DNA of 64,000 nt from Brumimicrobium sp041655765 (GCA_041655765.1 JBBAEU010000001.1:62001-126000); one strand, 5' to 3'; counted from the stretch's first letter, positions 52,822 through 62,799 are shown. Numbers and translations are program-made. Notes: generated from the letters alone by a model not told the origin.

Positions 52822-54045
52822 ATGGAAGAACATGTTTATGATATTGCTATTATCGGTGGCGGAATTGTAGGAGCAGCAACTTTTTATAAGTTGCAAAAAA
52901 GGAACCCGAGTCTTGATATCATTATCATAGAAAAGGAAAAACAGTGGGCAAATCATCAGACAGGCAACAATTCAGGTGTTATCCATTCCGGACTATATTA
53001 TAAACCAGGTTCATTAAAAGCTACTAACTGCGTTAAGGGTCGCAGGGAATTGGTTGAATTTGCTAAAGAAAATAATGTACCTCACGACGTTTGTGGAAAA
53101 GTTGTGGTTGCAGCAACAGAAGATGAGCTTACTCGATTGGATAAAATTTTTGAAACAGGACTTCAAAATGAAATAGAAGGCATCGAAAAAATAACAGCAG
53201 AGCAAGTTAAAGAACGAGAACCTTTTGTTGAAAGTGTTGGCGGAATTTGGGTTCCGTGTACTGGAATTATTGATTATCGTATGGCAACAGAGAAGATGAT
53301 CGAAAATGCTGTTGGAATTAATCCGAATTCCAAAACCTGTCTTGGTAAAAAAGTTGAGGCGATTGAAAAATTTGAAGATTATTCATTGATTATTGGAGAA
53401 ACAATCAAAGTAAAAGCAAAATATTTGGTTTTTTGTGCTGGACTTCAGGCAGATAGAATGGCGAGAAAAGATGGCGTAAAACTTAAAGAACAAGTTGTTG
53501 GTTTTAGAGGTGACTACTACGAGTTGACTAATGAAGGGAAGCATAAAGTCAAAAACTTAATTTATCCTGTCCCAAATCCTGACTTTCCATTTTTAGGTGT
53601 ACATTTTACAAGAATGACTGATGGTGAGATTGAATGTGGACCGAATGCTGTTTTTACCTTTAAAAGAGAAGGGTATGGGAAAACAGACTTTAGTTTTAAA
53701 GATACAGTTGATGCTTTAGGATACAAAGGAACGTGGAGACTGTTTTTCAATAATATGTCCTTTGGAATTAATGAATACAGACGTGCTTTTTCTAAAAAGC
53801 TATTTCTAAAAACATTGCAACGTTTGATTCCTTCCTTAACAATGGAAGATTTGAGACCAGGTCGCTCGGGTGTTCGTGCGCTTTTGTTAAACCAAAATGG
53901 CGATACAAGAGATGATTTTAGGATTGAGTATCTAGATAACTCTATCCACGTTTTGAACGCCCCATCGCCAGCTGCAACAGCATCTTTGGCAATTGGAGAA
54001 CAAGTAGCAGAAATGGCCGAAAAACATTTTCACTTGAATAAGTGA
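52822..54045 (+). CDS. lhgO: L-2-hydroxyglutarate oxidase
   Basis: 407-aa FAD-dependent oxidoreductase (DAO family). The dinucleotide-binding motif is IAIIGGGIVGAATFYKL near residue 10; the next signature, NHQTGNNSGVIHSGLYYKPGSLKATNC, is characteristic of LhgO, and VPNPDFPFLGVHFTRMTDGEIECGPNAVF and RPGRSGVRALL complete the family pattern. It oxidises L-2-hydroxyglutarate to 2-oxoglutarate, a metabolite repair reaction, passing electrons to the quinone pool. Confidence 0.92.
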   Translation: MEEHVYDIAIIGGGIVGAATFYKLQKRNPSLDIIIIEKEKQWANHQTGNNSGVIHSGLYYKPGSLKATNCVKGRRELVEFAKENNVPHDVCGKVVVAATEDELTRLDKIFETGLQNEIEGIEKITAEQVKEREPFVESVGGIWVPCTGIIDYRMATEKMIENAVGINPNSKTCLGKKVEAIEKFEDYSLIIGETIKVKAKYLVFCAGLQADRMARKDGVKLKEQVVGFRGDYYELTNEGKHKVKNLIYPVPNPDFPFLGVHFTRMTDGEIECGPNAVFTFKREGYGKTDFSFKDTVDALGYKGTWRLFFNNMSFGINEYRRAFSKKLFLKTLQRLIPSLTMEDLRPGRSGVRALLLNQNGDTRDDFRIEYLDNSIHVLNAPSPAATASLAIGEQVAEMAEKHFHLNK

Positions 54046-54195
54046 TTGATACTTCTTAAATTTAGTTAAAGTATTAATTTTTAATCTGTTATATGGTGAA
54101 TTGTATGATTGTATTAATTTTTTTATCGTATTTTTGTATCTAAAACATAAAAGATTTAGTTGTTAATAATAGTAATTGTTAGTAATATTAAATTG

Positions 54196-54227
54196 AAAAA
54201 GAGAAATCAACTGATTTCTCTTTTTTT
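54196..54227. terminator. Bidirectional terminator between lhgO and the aminotransferase gene
   Basis: AAAAAGAGAAATCA pairs with TGATTTCTCTTTTT, with a short loop and T-runs in both directions. Confidence 0.75.
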
Positions 54228-54257
54228 GAATACATAACTTTTATAAAAGCGAATTTT

Positions 54258-55457
54258 TTAATAACTTGGATAAGGATATTCCTCTAAAGCTTTTTCGAGA
54301 CAAGTGAGTGCTAATTGGAGTTGTTGTTTGTCCAATACATAAGCCAATCTTGCTTCTTTCATTCCAAGTCCAGGCGTTGCATAAAATCCAGCTAAAGGAG
54401 CAATCATAACTGTATTGCCTTTATAATCAAATTCTTCCAAAAGCCATTGAGCAAAATGTTCTGTGTCATCTACAGGAAATTCAGCAATACAATAGAAGGC
54501 ACCTTTTGGTTTTGGGCAAACAACACCTTTTATTTTATTCAATCCATTTACTAATAAATCTCTTCTTTCTGAATACTCCTTGATAACATCTTCAAAGTAT
54601 TTGTCAGGAGTTTTTAAAGCGGCTTGTGCTGCGATTTGCTCATAAGTCGGAGGCGAAAGTCGGACTTGAGCAAACTTCATTGCGGCTTCAATCACTTTTT
54701 TGTTTTTAGAAATTAAAGCACCAATTCTCGCTCCGCACATGGAATATCGTTTTGAAACAGAATCGATAAGAACCACATGTTTTTTAATTTCTTTTAGTTT
54801 CATTACAGAAAACGGTTCCTTTCCGTCGTAGCAAAACTCTCTATACACTTCATCTGCGATTAGATATAAATCATACTTCAGTACAATTTTCTTTAGTTTT
54901 TGCAGCTCTTCTTTAGAATATAAATATCCTGTAGGATTGGTTGGGTTACAAATTAAAATAGCCCTTGTTCGCTCGGTAATTTTCTCCTCAAATTCCTCAA
55001 TAGGAGGTAATGCAAACCCATTTTCAATTGTTGAAGTTACTGGAACGATGTTTATTCCTGCAGAAGTGGCAAATCCATTGTAATTCGCATAAAAAGGTTC
55101 AGGGATAATAATTTCATCACCTTGATTTAGACATACCGAAAAAGCAAAAAGTATTGCTTCAGAACCACCAGTTGTAACGATGATTTCATCTGAAAAAACT
55201 TGAATCCCATGCTTTGCATAATATTCTGTTAATCCCAATCGGTATTCATATTCACCTTGCGAGGGAGAATACTTTAAAACACTAATATTGGTTTTTTTAA
55301 TAGCATCTCTTGCTACTTTTGGCGTTTCAATGTCGGGCTGACCAATATTAAGATGAATAACATGTTTGCCATCTCTTACTGCTGCATCAGCGAAAGGACT
55401 AAGTTTTCTGATTGGAGAAGAGGGCATCCGAATTGCTTTTAATGAAATTCCTGGCAT
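54258..55457 (-). CDS. Class I/II PLP-dependent aminotransferase (aspartate aminotransferase-like)
   Basis: 399 aa. HLNIGQPDIETPKVARDAI, TTGGSEAILFAFSVCLNQGDEIIIPEPFYANY, ICNPTNPTGYLYS, LIADEVYREFCY and the PLP Lys in VSKRYSMCGARIGALIS define fold type I, subfamily I-gamma, often annotated as aspartate aminotransferase. Amino-donor specificity cannot be set from the sequence. The gene has its own promoter at 55477-55484. Confidence 0.88.
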   Translation of the reverse strand: MPGISLKAIRMPSSPIRKLSPFADAAVRDGKHVIHLNIGQPDIETPKVARDAIKKTNISVLKYSPSQGEYEYRLGLTEYYAKHGIQVFSDEIIVTTGGSEAILFAFSVCLNQGDEIIIPEPFYANYNGFATSAGINIVPVTSTIENGFALPPIEEFEEKITERTRAILICNPTNPTGYLYSKEELQKLKKIVLKYDLYLIADEVYREFCYDGKEPFSVMKLKEIKKHVVLIDSVSKRYSMCGARIGALISKNKKVIEAAMKFAQVRLSPPTYEQIAAQAALKTPDKYFEDVIKEYSERRDLLVNGLNKIKGVVCPKPKGAFYCIAEFPVDDTEHFAQWLLEEFDYKGNTVMIAPLAGFYATPGLGMKEARLAYVLDKQQLQLALTCLEKALEEYPYPSY

Positions 55458-55476
55458 AGCTATAAATTTAAGACAC

Positions 55477-55484
55477 CAAAAGTA
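55477..55484 (-). promoter_or_regulatory. Predicted -7 element of the aminotransferase gene
   Basis: Minus strand TACTTTTG (plus-strand CAAAAGTA), 19 bp upstream of the start codon. Confidence 0.4.
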
Positions 55485-55703
55485 ATAAGGTCTTTTAAAT
55501 ATGCGAGTGTTTCTTTAGAAATAATTTTGTTAAATGCTCGCACAAGCTATTGAATGTAGTTCGAATAATAAAATAAAAACAAATTGCAGCTTTTAAATTG
55601 AGGATTGATTAATAAAACTATATGTTTATTTTTTTTAATATTCTTTTGGAGTATAATTTTTAAGTTGTATATTTACATGATATAAAAAATAAAACATATA
55701 ATT

Positions 55704-56717
55704 ATGAAAAAACATTTACTTGTCGTTGCTTCTGTATTTTTTGGATTTACAAGCTATTCTCAGTTTACATATAGCAACTCTCCAGCGATTGGAGAATCGA
55801 TAATACTTCATGAAATTGATTCTTTGTCCCCAAATTATGAGGACATTACAGGAAATGGTGCTTATTGGGATTATCATACTTTTGGTTCAAGAGCTGTAAC
55901 AAGAAGTGTCTCTGTTGTTGATGCTGATTTAGTTGATCTTAATGGTAGATTTACTGGTTCTGAAAAAGCGATTGTAATAGAAAACCTTTTAAAAACGTAT
56001 ATTACTGACAATACAGCTCAAAAAATAGGACAAGGTTTTTCATTTATCGACCCAACAGTTGGTGAAACTGATGCTGTTTTTGATCTACCAGGTGAAACAC
56101 TATACGAATATCCATTTGATTTTGGAGATTTAGAAACTGGAAATGTTTCAGGAACTGCTTATGTAAATTTTGCTGGAACGCCAATGGAATTGCCTTTCTC
56201 TGGAACATATACATCTGAAGTAGATGGTCAAGGAACACTTAGCTTGGCTTTAAATGAATACCAAAACGTAACAAGATATAAAATATCTGAAAATATTGAA
56301 ATTACATCTCCTTTAGGTCAAATAAACCTTGTTCGAAAACAGTTTGAGTATTATGATCATAACATTTCTAATTTGCCAATCTTTTTACACGTCTCAGTTT
56401 CATTAGGTGGCTTTGGAGATCAATTTTTGGTATTGAGTCTTGAGGATCCAGGGTCATTGGTGTCTGTTCCTACAAATGTGTTGGAACAAATCAATATTTA
56501 TCCAAATCCTGCACAAAATATTGTAAACGTTAAATTACCAGCAGAAATTGATGAAGCAACTTTAATTATTTTTGATGTATTAGGAAATGAAATCAAAAAT
56601 ATTAGTGCAAACCAAACAATTACCTCAATCAATGTTGAAGATTTAAACAGAGGAACTTACTTTGTTAAAATTGCAACACGTAACAATTCGATTATAAAAA
56701 ATGTTGTAATTAAATAA
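55704..56717 (+). CDS. Secreted protein with type A T9SS sorting domain (paralogue 1)
   Basis: 337 aa. Signal peptide KKHLLVVASVFFGFTSYSQ. The body, about 20-260, is beta-rich and unfamiliar: NYEDITGNGAYWDYHTFGSR, LYEYPFDFGD, GTAYVNFAGTPMELPFSGTYTSEVDGQGTLSLALNEYQNVTRYK. The C-terminus is a type A sorting domain (IYPNPAQNIVNVKLPAE ... NNSIIKNVVIK). It is closely related to the protein encoded next, at 56830. Function unknown; exported to the cell surface or medium. Confidence 0.82.
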   Translation: MKKHLLVVASVFFGFTSYSQFTYSNSPAIGESIILHEIDSLSPNYEDITGNGAYWDYHTFGSRAVTRSVSVVDADLVDLNGRFTGSEKAIVIENLLKTYITDNTAQKIGQGFSFIDPTVGETDAVFDLPGETLYEYPFDFGDLETGNVSGTAYVNFAGTPMELPFSGTYTSEVDGQGTLSLALNEYQNVTRYKISENIEITSPLGQINLVRKQFEYYDHNISNLPIFLHVSVSLGGFGDQFLVLSLEDPGSLVSVPTNVLEQINIYPNPAQNIVNVKLPAEIDEATLIIFDVLGNEIKNISANQTITSINVEDLNRGTYFVKIATRNNSIIKNVVIK

Positions 56718-56738
56718 AGATTTTAATTGACAAAATGA

Positions 56739-56769
56739 TAAAAAACCTTTCCTAATGAAAGGTTTTTTT
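56739..56769 (+). terminator. Terminator after T9SS paralogue 1
   Basis: AAAAACCTTTC and GAAAGGTTTTT pair around a 5-nt loop, with a following T-run. Confidence 0.8.
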
Positions 56770-56803
56770 ATGTCATAATTTTTTTGTTTGGAATTAATTG
56801 TCA

Positions 56804-56811
56804 TACTTTTG
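56804..56811 (+). promoter_or_regulatory. Predicted -7 element of T9SS paralogue 2
   Basis: TACTTTTG matches TAnnTTTG; a TTG at 56784-56786 gives a 17-bp spacer. It lies 18 bp before the start codon. Confidence 0.5.
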
Positions 56812-56829
56812 CTTTAAAATATATATGAT

Positions 56830-57882
56830 ATGAAAAGAAATTTACTGATTATTGGAGGTGTTTTTATCACTTTAAATGCCTCAGCACAATTTACTGATTT
56901 GAATGAACCCCAAATTGGACATAATCAAATGATGTACGTTGTTGATAGTACTGTAACAAATTTCGCAAGTATTACAGGAGATGGCGTGGAATGGGATTAT
57001 AGCCAAATTACTGGATATGGAGATACTGCAACGAGAATGATTTCTGTTATGGATGCTGCCGATACACTTAATTCTGGAATGTTTAACCATGCAGATTTTG
57101 CAATTGATATTGAGGGCTTTTTTACTTCTTATTTTAAGAAAAGAGCAGACGGACGTGATGGAGTAGGTTTTGTATTTAATGGTGATGGATTGGGAGTTGG
57201 ATATGTATCAGCACAGTTTTTTGATACAACACCAGAAACCATGATGGATTATCCCTTCAATTATGGAGATGTTGTTAATATTGACGCAGAAGGAGAGCTT
57301 ACTTTGAATTTAGGTATGCCTACAACATTGAGCTTGCCTGCCGTAGGTATTTCTACTGTTGATGGGAGAGGTACATTAAAATTATCAACCGATGAATATA
57401 CAAACGTATTGAGGTATCATTTGTTAGATACTATGGTGTTAGAATTAACTCCTGATATGGACGTACTAATTATCAGAGACCAATATGAATATTATGACCA
57501 CACTGTTTCCAATTTGCCTTTGTTTCTTCATTTGAACGTAATATTCTCAGAAGTTATGACTGATGGTACTACAGGAGTAGAAGGAAATGTTGGAATTGTA
57601 TTGAGTTATAATGACCCAGAAGGAACTTCAGCTGTTGAAAATAATATTTGGAATGGACTGGTGGTTTACCCAAATCCAGCTAAAGATTTATTGACTATTA
57701 CTTTGCCGAATCAAGTGGATAATGCTTCGATGAATATCGTTGACGTAACTGGAAGAAGTCTTTATTTTGATAGAATAATGGATGGATCCTCTGTTAATGT
57801 TTCGAATTTCGATAGTGGTGTTTACTTTGTGAAAATCACGCATAACGGTCAAACAATTACTAGAAGTATTGTAATCGATTAG
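56830..57882 (+). CDS. Secreted protein with type A T9SS sorting domain (paralogue 2)
   Basis: 350 aa, same architecture as its upstream neighbour: signal peptide (LLIIGGVFITLNASAQF), ASITGDGVEWDYSQITGYGD, MMDYPFNYGDVVNIDAEGELTLNLG, VDGRGTLKLSTDEYTNVLRYH, and the QYEYYDHTVSNLPLFLHLNV segment that matches QFEYYDHNISNLPIFLHVSV in the paralogue. The tail is a type A sorting domain (VYPNPAKDLLTI ... QTITRSIVID). It has its own promoter and terminator, so the two copies are separately regulated. Confidence 0.82.
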   Translation: MKRNLLIIGGVFITLNASAQFTDLNEPQIGHNQMMYVVDSTVTNFASITGDGVEWDYSQITGYGDTATRMISVMDAADTLNSGMFNHADFAIDIEGFFTSYFKKRADGRDGVGFVFNGDGLGVGYVSAQFFDTTPETMMDYPFNYGDVVNIDAEGELTLNLGMPTTLSLPAVGISTVDGRGTLKLSTDEYTNVLRYHLLDTMVLELTPDMDVLIIRDQYEYYDHTVSNLPLFLHLNVIFSEVMTDGTTGVEGNVGIVLSYNDPEGTSAVENNIWNGLVVYPNPAKDLLTITLPNQVDNASMNIVDVTGRSLYFDRIMDGSSVNVSNFDSGVYFVKITHNGQTITRSIVID

Positions 57883-57904
57883 GTAAAAAACTATCAAGAT
57901 AATT

Positions 57905-57933
57905 AAAGCCTCGCACAAAAGTGGGGCTTTTTT
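57905..57933 (+). terminator. Terminator after T9SS paralogue 2
   Basis: AAAGCC and GGCTTT with an inner CAC/GTG pairing and an AAAA loop, then a T-run. Confidence 0.7.
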
Positions 57934-57953
57934 GTTATATAAAGAAAGTAAAC

Positions 57954-58346
57954 ATGAGATTTCATACAAGAAAATGGATTAGACCAGAAGATCTAAATGC
58001 AAATGGAACATTGTTTGGCGGGCGATTACTAGAATGGATTGATGAAGAAGCAGCTTTATATACAATCATTCAATTAGAAAATCGTAACGTAGTAACAAAG
58101 TTTATGAGTGAAATAAATTTCATAAACCCTGCCCGACAAGGAGATATTATTGAAATTGGAATTGATGTAGTAAAATTCGGAAAATCTTCTATCACATTAA
58201 GGTGTGAAGTAAGAAATAAGATGACACATAAAACAATTATTACAATCGATGAAATTGTGATGGTCAACCTAGATGAAGATGGGAATACTTTACCTCACGG
58301 AAAAACCGAAATTGAATTTGTAAAGAATCGGATAAATAAAAAGTAA
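57954..58346 (+). CDS. Acyl-CoA thioesterase, YciA/BACH type
   Basis: 130 aa from MRFHTRKWIRPEDLNANG; the frame is open upstream but the earlier start would lie in a terminator stem. The hotdog domain motif NANGTLFGGRLLEWIDEEAALYTIIQLENRNVVTKFMSEINFINPARQGDIIEI is typical of the acyl-CoA thioesterase II/YciA group. It hydrolyses acyl-CoA in the cytoplasm; substrate not set. Confidence 0.9.
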   Translation: MRFHTRKWIRPEDLNANGTLFGGRLLEWIDEEAALYTIIQLENRNVVTKFMSEINFINPARQGDIIEIGIDVVKFGKSSITLRCEVRNKMTHKTIITIDEIVMVNLDEDGNTLPHGKTEIEFVKNRINKK

Positions 58347-58389
58347 ACAAAAAGGATATCCTATCTTTTATTAATTCTGCGATTACATT

Positions 58390-60735
58390 TTACCACTTAA
58401 AGTTCAACCCAATACTTGGAAGAATAGGTAATTGATAAATTTTATCATTCGTCACACGATTTACATAGAAGATATTATCTCTATTATAAACGTTTGTTAC
58501 GCCAGCCCTAACTTCTAATCTCATGTTTTTCTTAAATGAGAAAAATTTCTTTAAAGTAACATCAAATCTATGGTATGTAGGCAACCTTTTTGAGTTTAAT
58601 CCTCCTAATAAAATACTTAATTCACTTGGGTTAGATGTAGTATAATCTGTTGAAATTCCATCTGAGAACGGCTCTCCTTGGTAGTATCCAGAAGTTGGCG
58701 TAAATGGAAGTCCAGAGCCAAAATTCCAACGTACACTTAATTCTAAACTATTATCTTTAAGAAAAGCATAAGTAGCAACAATATTAACATTGTGCTTTCT
58801 ATCGAAGACAGGCGCATAAAATTCAAATCCGTCCCACCTTGTTGAATTTCCGTAAGAATAAACTGTCCATAAAAAGAAACTTTTTGTTTTATATTCAAGG
58901 AGGACATCTACTCCATAAGAATATCCAGACTCAATTAAAAAATCTTTTTTCAGTACGTCAGGTTTATCTGAAAAATCTTTGGTATCGTTATATAATTTGT
59001 TTGGATTGATATTGGCTAATCTCGGGAAATATTTATAATAAGTTTCTACATTAAAGGTTAAAGCTTTTACAATATCATATTCTATCCCAAATATTCCGTG
59101 CCATGCAGTTTGTATTCCATTTTTAGGTTGTGAATCTTTTCCATTAAAATTGGAGAAATTGCTTTGAACATTTCCTGGAGCAGATAAAAAACCATAAAAT
59201 AAATTCACAATATCCCTATCTGAAGTTGCGGAAGTGAAATTCTGCGAATAATATCCTCCTGAGAGATTCACTCTAAAATCTTCAGTTGCATTATATTTGA
59301 CTGCCAATCGCGGTTCTGGAATAAATGAAGCATGTGAAGGATACCATTGAACCCTAAGCCCTGGATTAATCACCCATTGTTTGTAAACCAATCGATAATT
59401 GAGGTATGCACTTAATTCGGTGTTAAAATTTTGAACACTTATTTCTCTATCTAACTCGTTATAAGTTATGAAATCTGTTTGGAAACCAGCAATGTTTATT
59501 CCATAGGTTAATTCGGATTGATTTTTAAGGAAATAGGTAAAATCAAAACCCAAATCAAACCCTCCAATGTTAGAATGACGCGGTTTAGAACCTTCACTTT
59601 CAATAAAAGAAATTCCGTAACTCGAACCATTTAAGTGACCTTTTATCAGCATAGCCGTAGAAGTAGGAACCAAAGTAAAGTTTGTTCCACCTCCATACGA
59701 TTCCCAGTTCAAATCAGCAATGTTTTCATAGTTTACGGCGTCCAAATTGGCAAAACCAAAAACAGAGAATTTACTACCTTGAGGACTTTTTATCGTAAAT
59801 TTACCATATATATCGGTAAAAGAAAAAGGTAGTCCTTGACCGTCATTCGCATAGGGATAAATTTCTTTTGACGTATAGTCTAACAGTGAATGTTTTGCTG
59901 AGAAAATGTAAGAACCACCTGCACTTGGTATTTCTTTGTTTCTATAAACAGGACCTTCTAGCACGACTTTTCCAATGAAAGGAGACGCAGAAACCATTCC
60001 TCCGTGTTTCTTTAAATCTCCATCTTTGTATGTAATGTCCATGATTGACGAGATTCTTCCTCCGTATTGAGCACCAAATCCACCTGTGTAAATGTCTGCA
60101 CTCCTAATTAATTCTGTTTCAAAAACCGAGAAAAAACCGATTGAGTGAAACGGATTATAAATTGTCATTCCATCCAACAAAATTTTATTTTGAATTGGTG
60201 TTCCTCCTCGTACATAAAGTTGTCCACCTTGATCACCAGTAGTAATAACTCCTGGTGTTACAGAGAACGCAGCTATGATGTCGTTTTCAGCACCATAACT
60301 CGGTAAGCGTTCCAATGCTTCTTGATCTAATTTATTAACAGATATATCAATTTTCGATCTTTTAGATTGGTCTTCTCCAAAAACGGCAATTTCATCTAAT
60401 TCTTTTATTTCATCTGATTTTACTAACTCATATCTTAAGGTCGTAATTTTATCTCCTTCAACTTGTATTGTATCATAAATTGGTTCATGTTCCATTGATC
60501 GCACTTCAAGTGAATAACTTCCATCCTCAATTTGAGAAAACTGAAAAAAACCATCGTCGTTTGTAATTGCTCCTAAAACCTCATCTTTTTGCATGTGTTT
60601 TATCATCACTTTGACAAAACTTGAAGCCTCGCCATTGTCGGAATTGTATATAAAACCTCTAACTGTATTGCTCTTTTGAGCATGGACAAATGAAATTGAA
60701 AGAATAAAAATAAATAATATGCCTAATTTCTTCAA
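58390..60735 (-). CDS. TonB-dependent receptor with CarboxypepD_reg domain
   Basis: 781 aa: signal peptide (ILFIFILSISFVHAQ), carboxypeptidase-regulatory-like domain at about 23-105 (TVRGFIYNSDNGEASSFVKVMIK), plug at about 130-240 (LPSYGAENDIIAAFSVTPGVITTGDQGGQLYVRGGTPIQNKILLDGMTIYNPFH), and a barrel that ends with LPSIGLNFKW. It is a SusC-like/FecA-like general form without a SusD partner nearby, so not a typical PUL pair. Substrate unknown. Confidence 0.88.
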   Translation of the reverse strand: MKKLGILFIFILSISFVHAQKSNTVRGFIYNSDNGEASSFVKVMIKHMQKDEVLGAITNDDGFFQFSQIEDGSYSLEVRSMEHEPIYDTIQVEGDKITTLRYELVKSDEIKELDEIAVFGEDQSKRSKIDISVNKLDQEALERLPSYGAENDIIAAFSVTPGVITTGDQGGQLYVRGGTPIQNKILLDGMTIYNPFHSIGFFSVFETELIRSADIYTGGFGAQYGGRISSIMDITYKDGDLKKHGGMVSASPFIGKVVLEGPVYRNKEIPSAGGSYIFSAKHSLLDYTSKEIYPYANDGQGLPFSFTDIYGKFTIKSPQGSKFSVFGFANLDAVNYENIADLNWESYGGGTNFTLVPTSTAMLIKGHLNGSSYGISFIESEGSKPRHSNIGGFDLGFDFTYFLKNQSELTYGINIAGFQTDFITYNELDREISVQNFNTELSAYLNYRLVYKQWVINPGLRVQWYPSHASFIPEPRLAVKYNATEDFRVNLSGGYYSQNFTSATSDRDIVNLFYGFLSAPGNVQSNFSNFNGKDSQPKNGIQTAWHGIFGIEYDIVKALTFNVETYYKYFPRLANINPNKLYNDTKDFSDKPDVLKKDFLIESGYSYGVDVLLEYKTKSFFLWTVYSYGNSTRWDGFEFYAPVFDRKHNVNIVATYAFLKDNSLELSVRWNFGSGLPFTPTSGYYQGEPFSDGISTDYTTSNPSELSILLGGLNSKRLPTYHRFDVTLKKFFSFKKNMRLEVRAGVTNVYNRDNIFYVNRVTNDKIYQLPILPSIGLNFKW

Positions 60736-60838
60736 TGTGTTCTAATTTTGATTAACAAACTTGCATAGTTACATATATTTTCTATCTTTTTGAATATTTA
60801 ACTTGTTAAAAGTAGTTTGTATTTAGTTTGTGGAAATA

Positions 60839-61606
60839 TTACCTTTCTGATTCTTTTGCTTGTTTCCAATATTTATCCATTTCTGTTAAATTTAATTCAC
60901 TTAAAGATTGGTTGTTTTCACGAATTGTATTTTCCATATATTGGAATCTATTAATGAACTTTTTATTAGTCTTTTCTAATGCCGTTTCTGGGTCGATATT
61001 TATAAAACGCGCATAATTAATCAAGGAGAACAAAACATCTCCAAACTCATCCTCAATTTTATCCGATCTTTCCTTTACTTCTTGTTGGAGTTCACTCCAT
61101 TCTTCGTTTACTTTTTCGATTACTTGCTCTGTCGTTTCCCAATCAAATCCAACACCTTTCACTTTTTCTTGAATGCGGATTGCCTTAACCATTGCAGGAA
61201 GTGACCTTGGAACGCCTCCAAGAACCGATTTATTTCCTTCTTTGAGTTTGATTTTTTCCCAATTGCGCTTAACGTCTTCCTCATCTTTTACTTCAACATC
61301 GCCATAAATATGCGGGTGTCGGGTAATTAACTTTTCACAAATTCCATTCAACACATCCGTAATATCAAATGCACCAGTTTCACTCGCTATTTTACTGTAA
61401 AATACCATGTGCAGCATTAGATCACCAATTTCTCCTTTTAAACTTTCCATGTCGTTTGCAATGATTGCATCAACTAACTCATACGTTTCTTCTATTGTAT
61501 GTGTTCTCAATGATGAAATAGTTTGCTTTCTATCCCAAGGGCATTTTTCCCTTAAATCGTCCATTATATCTAAAAGTCGTTGAAAAGCTACTAATCTTTC
61601 GTCCAT
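60839..61606 (-). CDS. mazG: Nucleoside triphosphate pyrophosphohydrolase
   Basis: 255 aa with two MazG domains. The first carries EETYELVDAIIANDMESLKGEIGDLMLHMVFYSKIA, the EExxE and ExxD metal-binding motifs. The second carries EEWSELQQEVKE and DEFGDVLFSLINYARFINIDPETALEKTNKKFINRFQYME. It hydrolyses non-canonical NTPs to NMP and PPi. It is adjacent to the PagL-like gene, divergent. Confidence 0.95.
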   Translation of the reverse strand: MDERLVAFQRLLDIMDDLREKCPWDRKQTISSLRTHTIEETYELVDAIIANDMESLKGEIGDLMLHMVFYSKIASETGAFDITDVLNGICEKLITRHPHIYGDVEVKDEEDVKRNWEKIKLKEGNKSVLGGVPRSLPAMVKAIRIQEKVKGVGFDWETTEQVIEKVNEEWSELQQEVKERSDKIEDEFGDVLFSLINYARFINIDPETALEKTNKKFINRFQYMENTIRENNQSLSELNLTEMDKYWKQAKESER

Positions 61607-61623
61607 GATAATTTAATTTAATG

Positions 61624-61631
61624 CAAAAATA
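61624..61631 (-). promoter_or_regulatory. Predicted -7 element of mazG
   Basis: Minus strand TATTTTTG (plus-strand CAAAAATA), 17 bp upstream of the start codon. Confidence 0.4.
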
Positions 61632-61714
61632 ATAGGATTATAGAATGTTTCCAATTGAATTATACTGTTTTAAAATAAAATCCGATATTTGCCATTGGAA
61701 TTTTATTCTGTTAG

Positions 61715-62794
61715 ATGAAAACTGTTAAAATATTTTTTCTTGCCTTTAATATTCTTTATTGTTCAATGTCTGCTTTTGGGCAAAATACAATAAAAGGAGT
61801 GACTGCTGAGATGAATTATGGATTCCTGATTGCTCATCGAAATGTGATGTCACACTTACCGTATGATCACATTTATAATTTTAGGTTGGGAGGTGTATTC
61901 CATACAAACGGTTCGCATCAATGGCATCACGATTTTAATTTCCCTGAATTTAATTTAGGGATTAATTATTTAGAATTGGGAAATAAAGAAATTTTGGGAG
62001 AATCATTTGGATTTGAAGGAGGGGTTTATTTTCCTTTTTTTAGAAAAAAAGGCTGGAGCTTAGGAACACAACTCAATGCGGGGGTTGCATTTGTTACCAA
62101 ACATTATGACATAATCTCTAATCCTAAAAATAATGCAATCGGATCAAGAATTAATTATCTAATTACATTGAATCTTCGGGCAGAAAAGCAATTTGGACGC
62201 AACGCAATTGGACTAAATATTCAGGCGAGTCATTTGTCAAACGGTGCTTTTAAAATGCCAAATTTAGGACTGAATTTACCAATGATAGGACTTCATTACA
62301 CGCGTTATTTTGACGATATCCAATTTAAAAATGATTCTGTAATTGATAGGTTTGATAAAGATTGGAAACCTTGGCGTTTTTACTCTCAATTAATTGTATC
62401 TTCTAAACAAATTTATCCAGCTGGTGGGAAAAATTATTTGGTCTTAGCAATGAACCATCATTTGCATTATAAATTTAGAAATAAATTTATTTTAGAAGGT
62501 GGATTCGATTTGATATATAATCAAAGTATATCCAGAGACTTAGGAATTGTTGTTAAGGAATCAAAAAATATCCAAATGGGTGTGTATGCAGCATATGTTT
62601 TGCCTGTTCATAAATTTGAATTCATCGTAGGAGTTGGTGCTTATGTTTACAATCCATTGAATCCACTTGGATATCTTTATAAACGTTTTGGAGGAAGGTT
62701 TAGAATTTGGAATCAATTGTGGGGAAATATTACCATAAAATCTCACTGGTTTAAGGCAGATTATTTTGAATATGGATTAATTTATAGATGGTAA
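61715..62794 (+). CDS. PagL-like lipid A 3-O-deacylase / acyloxyacyl hydrolase family
   Basis: 359 aa. Signal peptide IFFLAFNILYCSMSAFGQ. An outer-membrane-type beta-barrel follows; the PagL-like active-site stretch is NIQASHLSNGAFKMPNLGLNLPMIGLHYTRYF, with the His and Ser of HLSNG. It would remove the 3-O acyl chain from lipid A, altering the surface. It is larger than PagL of Gram-negatives (about 170 residues) but such long forms are common in Bacteroidota. The ATG of the downstream lipoprotein frame at 62788 overlaps its stop. Confidence 0.75.
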   Translation: MKTVKIFFLAFNILYCSMSAFGQNTIKGVTAEMNYGFLIAHRNVMSHLPYDHIYNFRLGGVFHTNGSHQWHHDFNFPEFNLGINYLELGNKEILGESFGFEGGVYFPFFRKKGWSLGTQLNAGVAFVTKHYDIISNPKNNAIGSRINYLITLNLRAEKQFGRNAIGLNIQASHLSNGAFKMPNLGLNLPMIGLHYTRYFDDIQFKNDSVIDRFDKDWKPWRFYSQLIVSSKQIYPAGGKNYLVLAMNHHLHYKFRNKFILEGGFDLIYNQSISRDLGIVVKESKNIQMGVYAAYVLPVHKFEFIVGVGAYVYNPLNPLGYLYKRFGGRFRIWNQLWGNITIKSHWFKADYFEYGLIYRW

Positions 62795-62799
62795 AAAGT

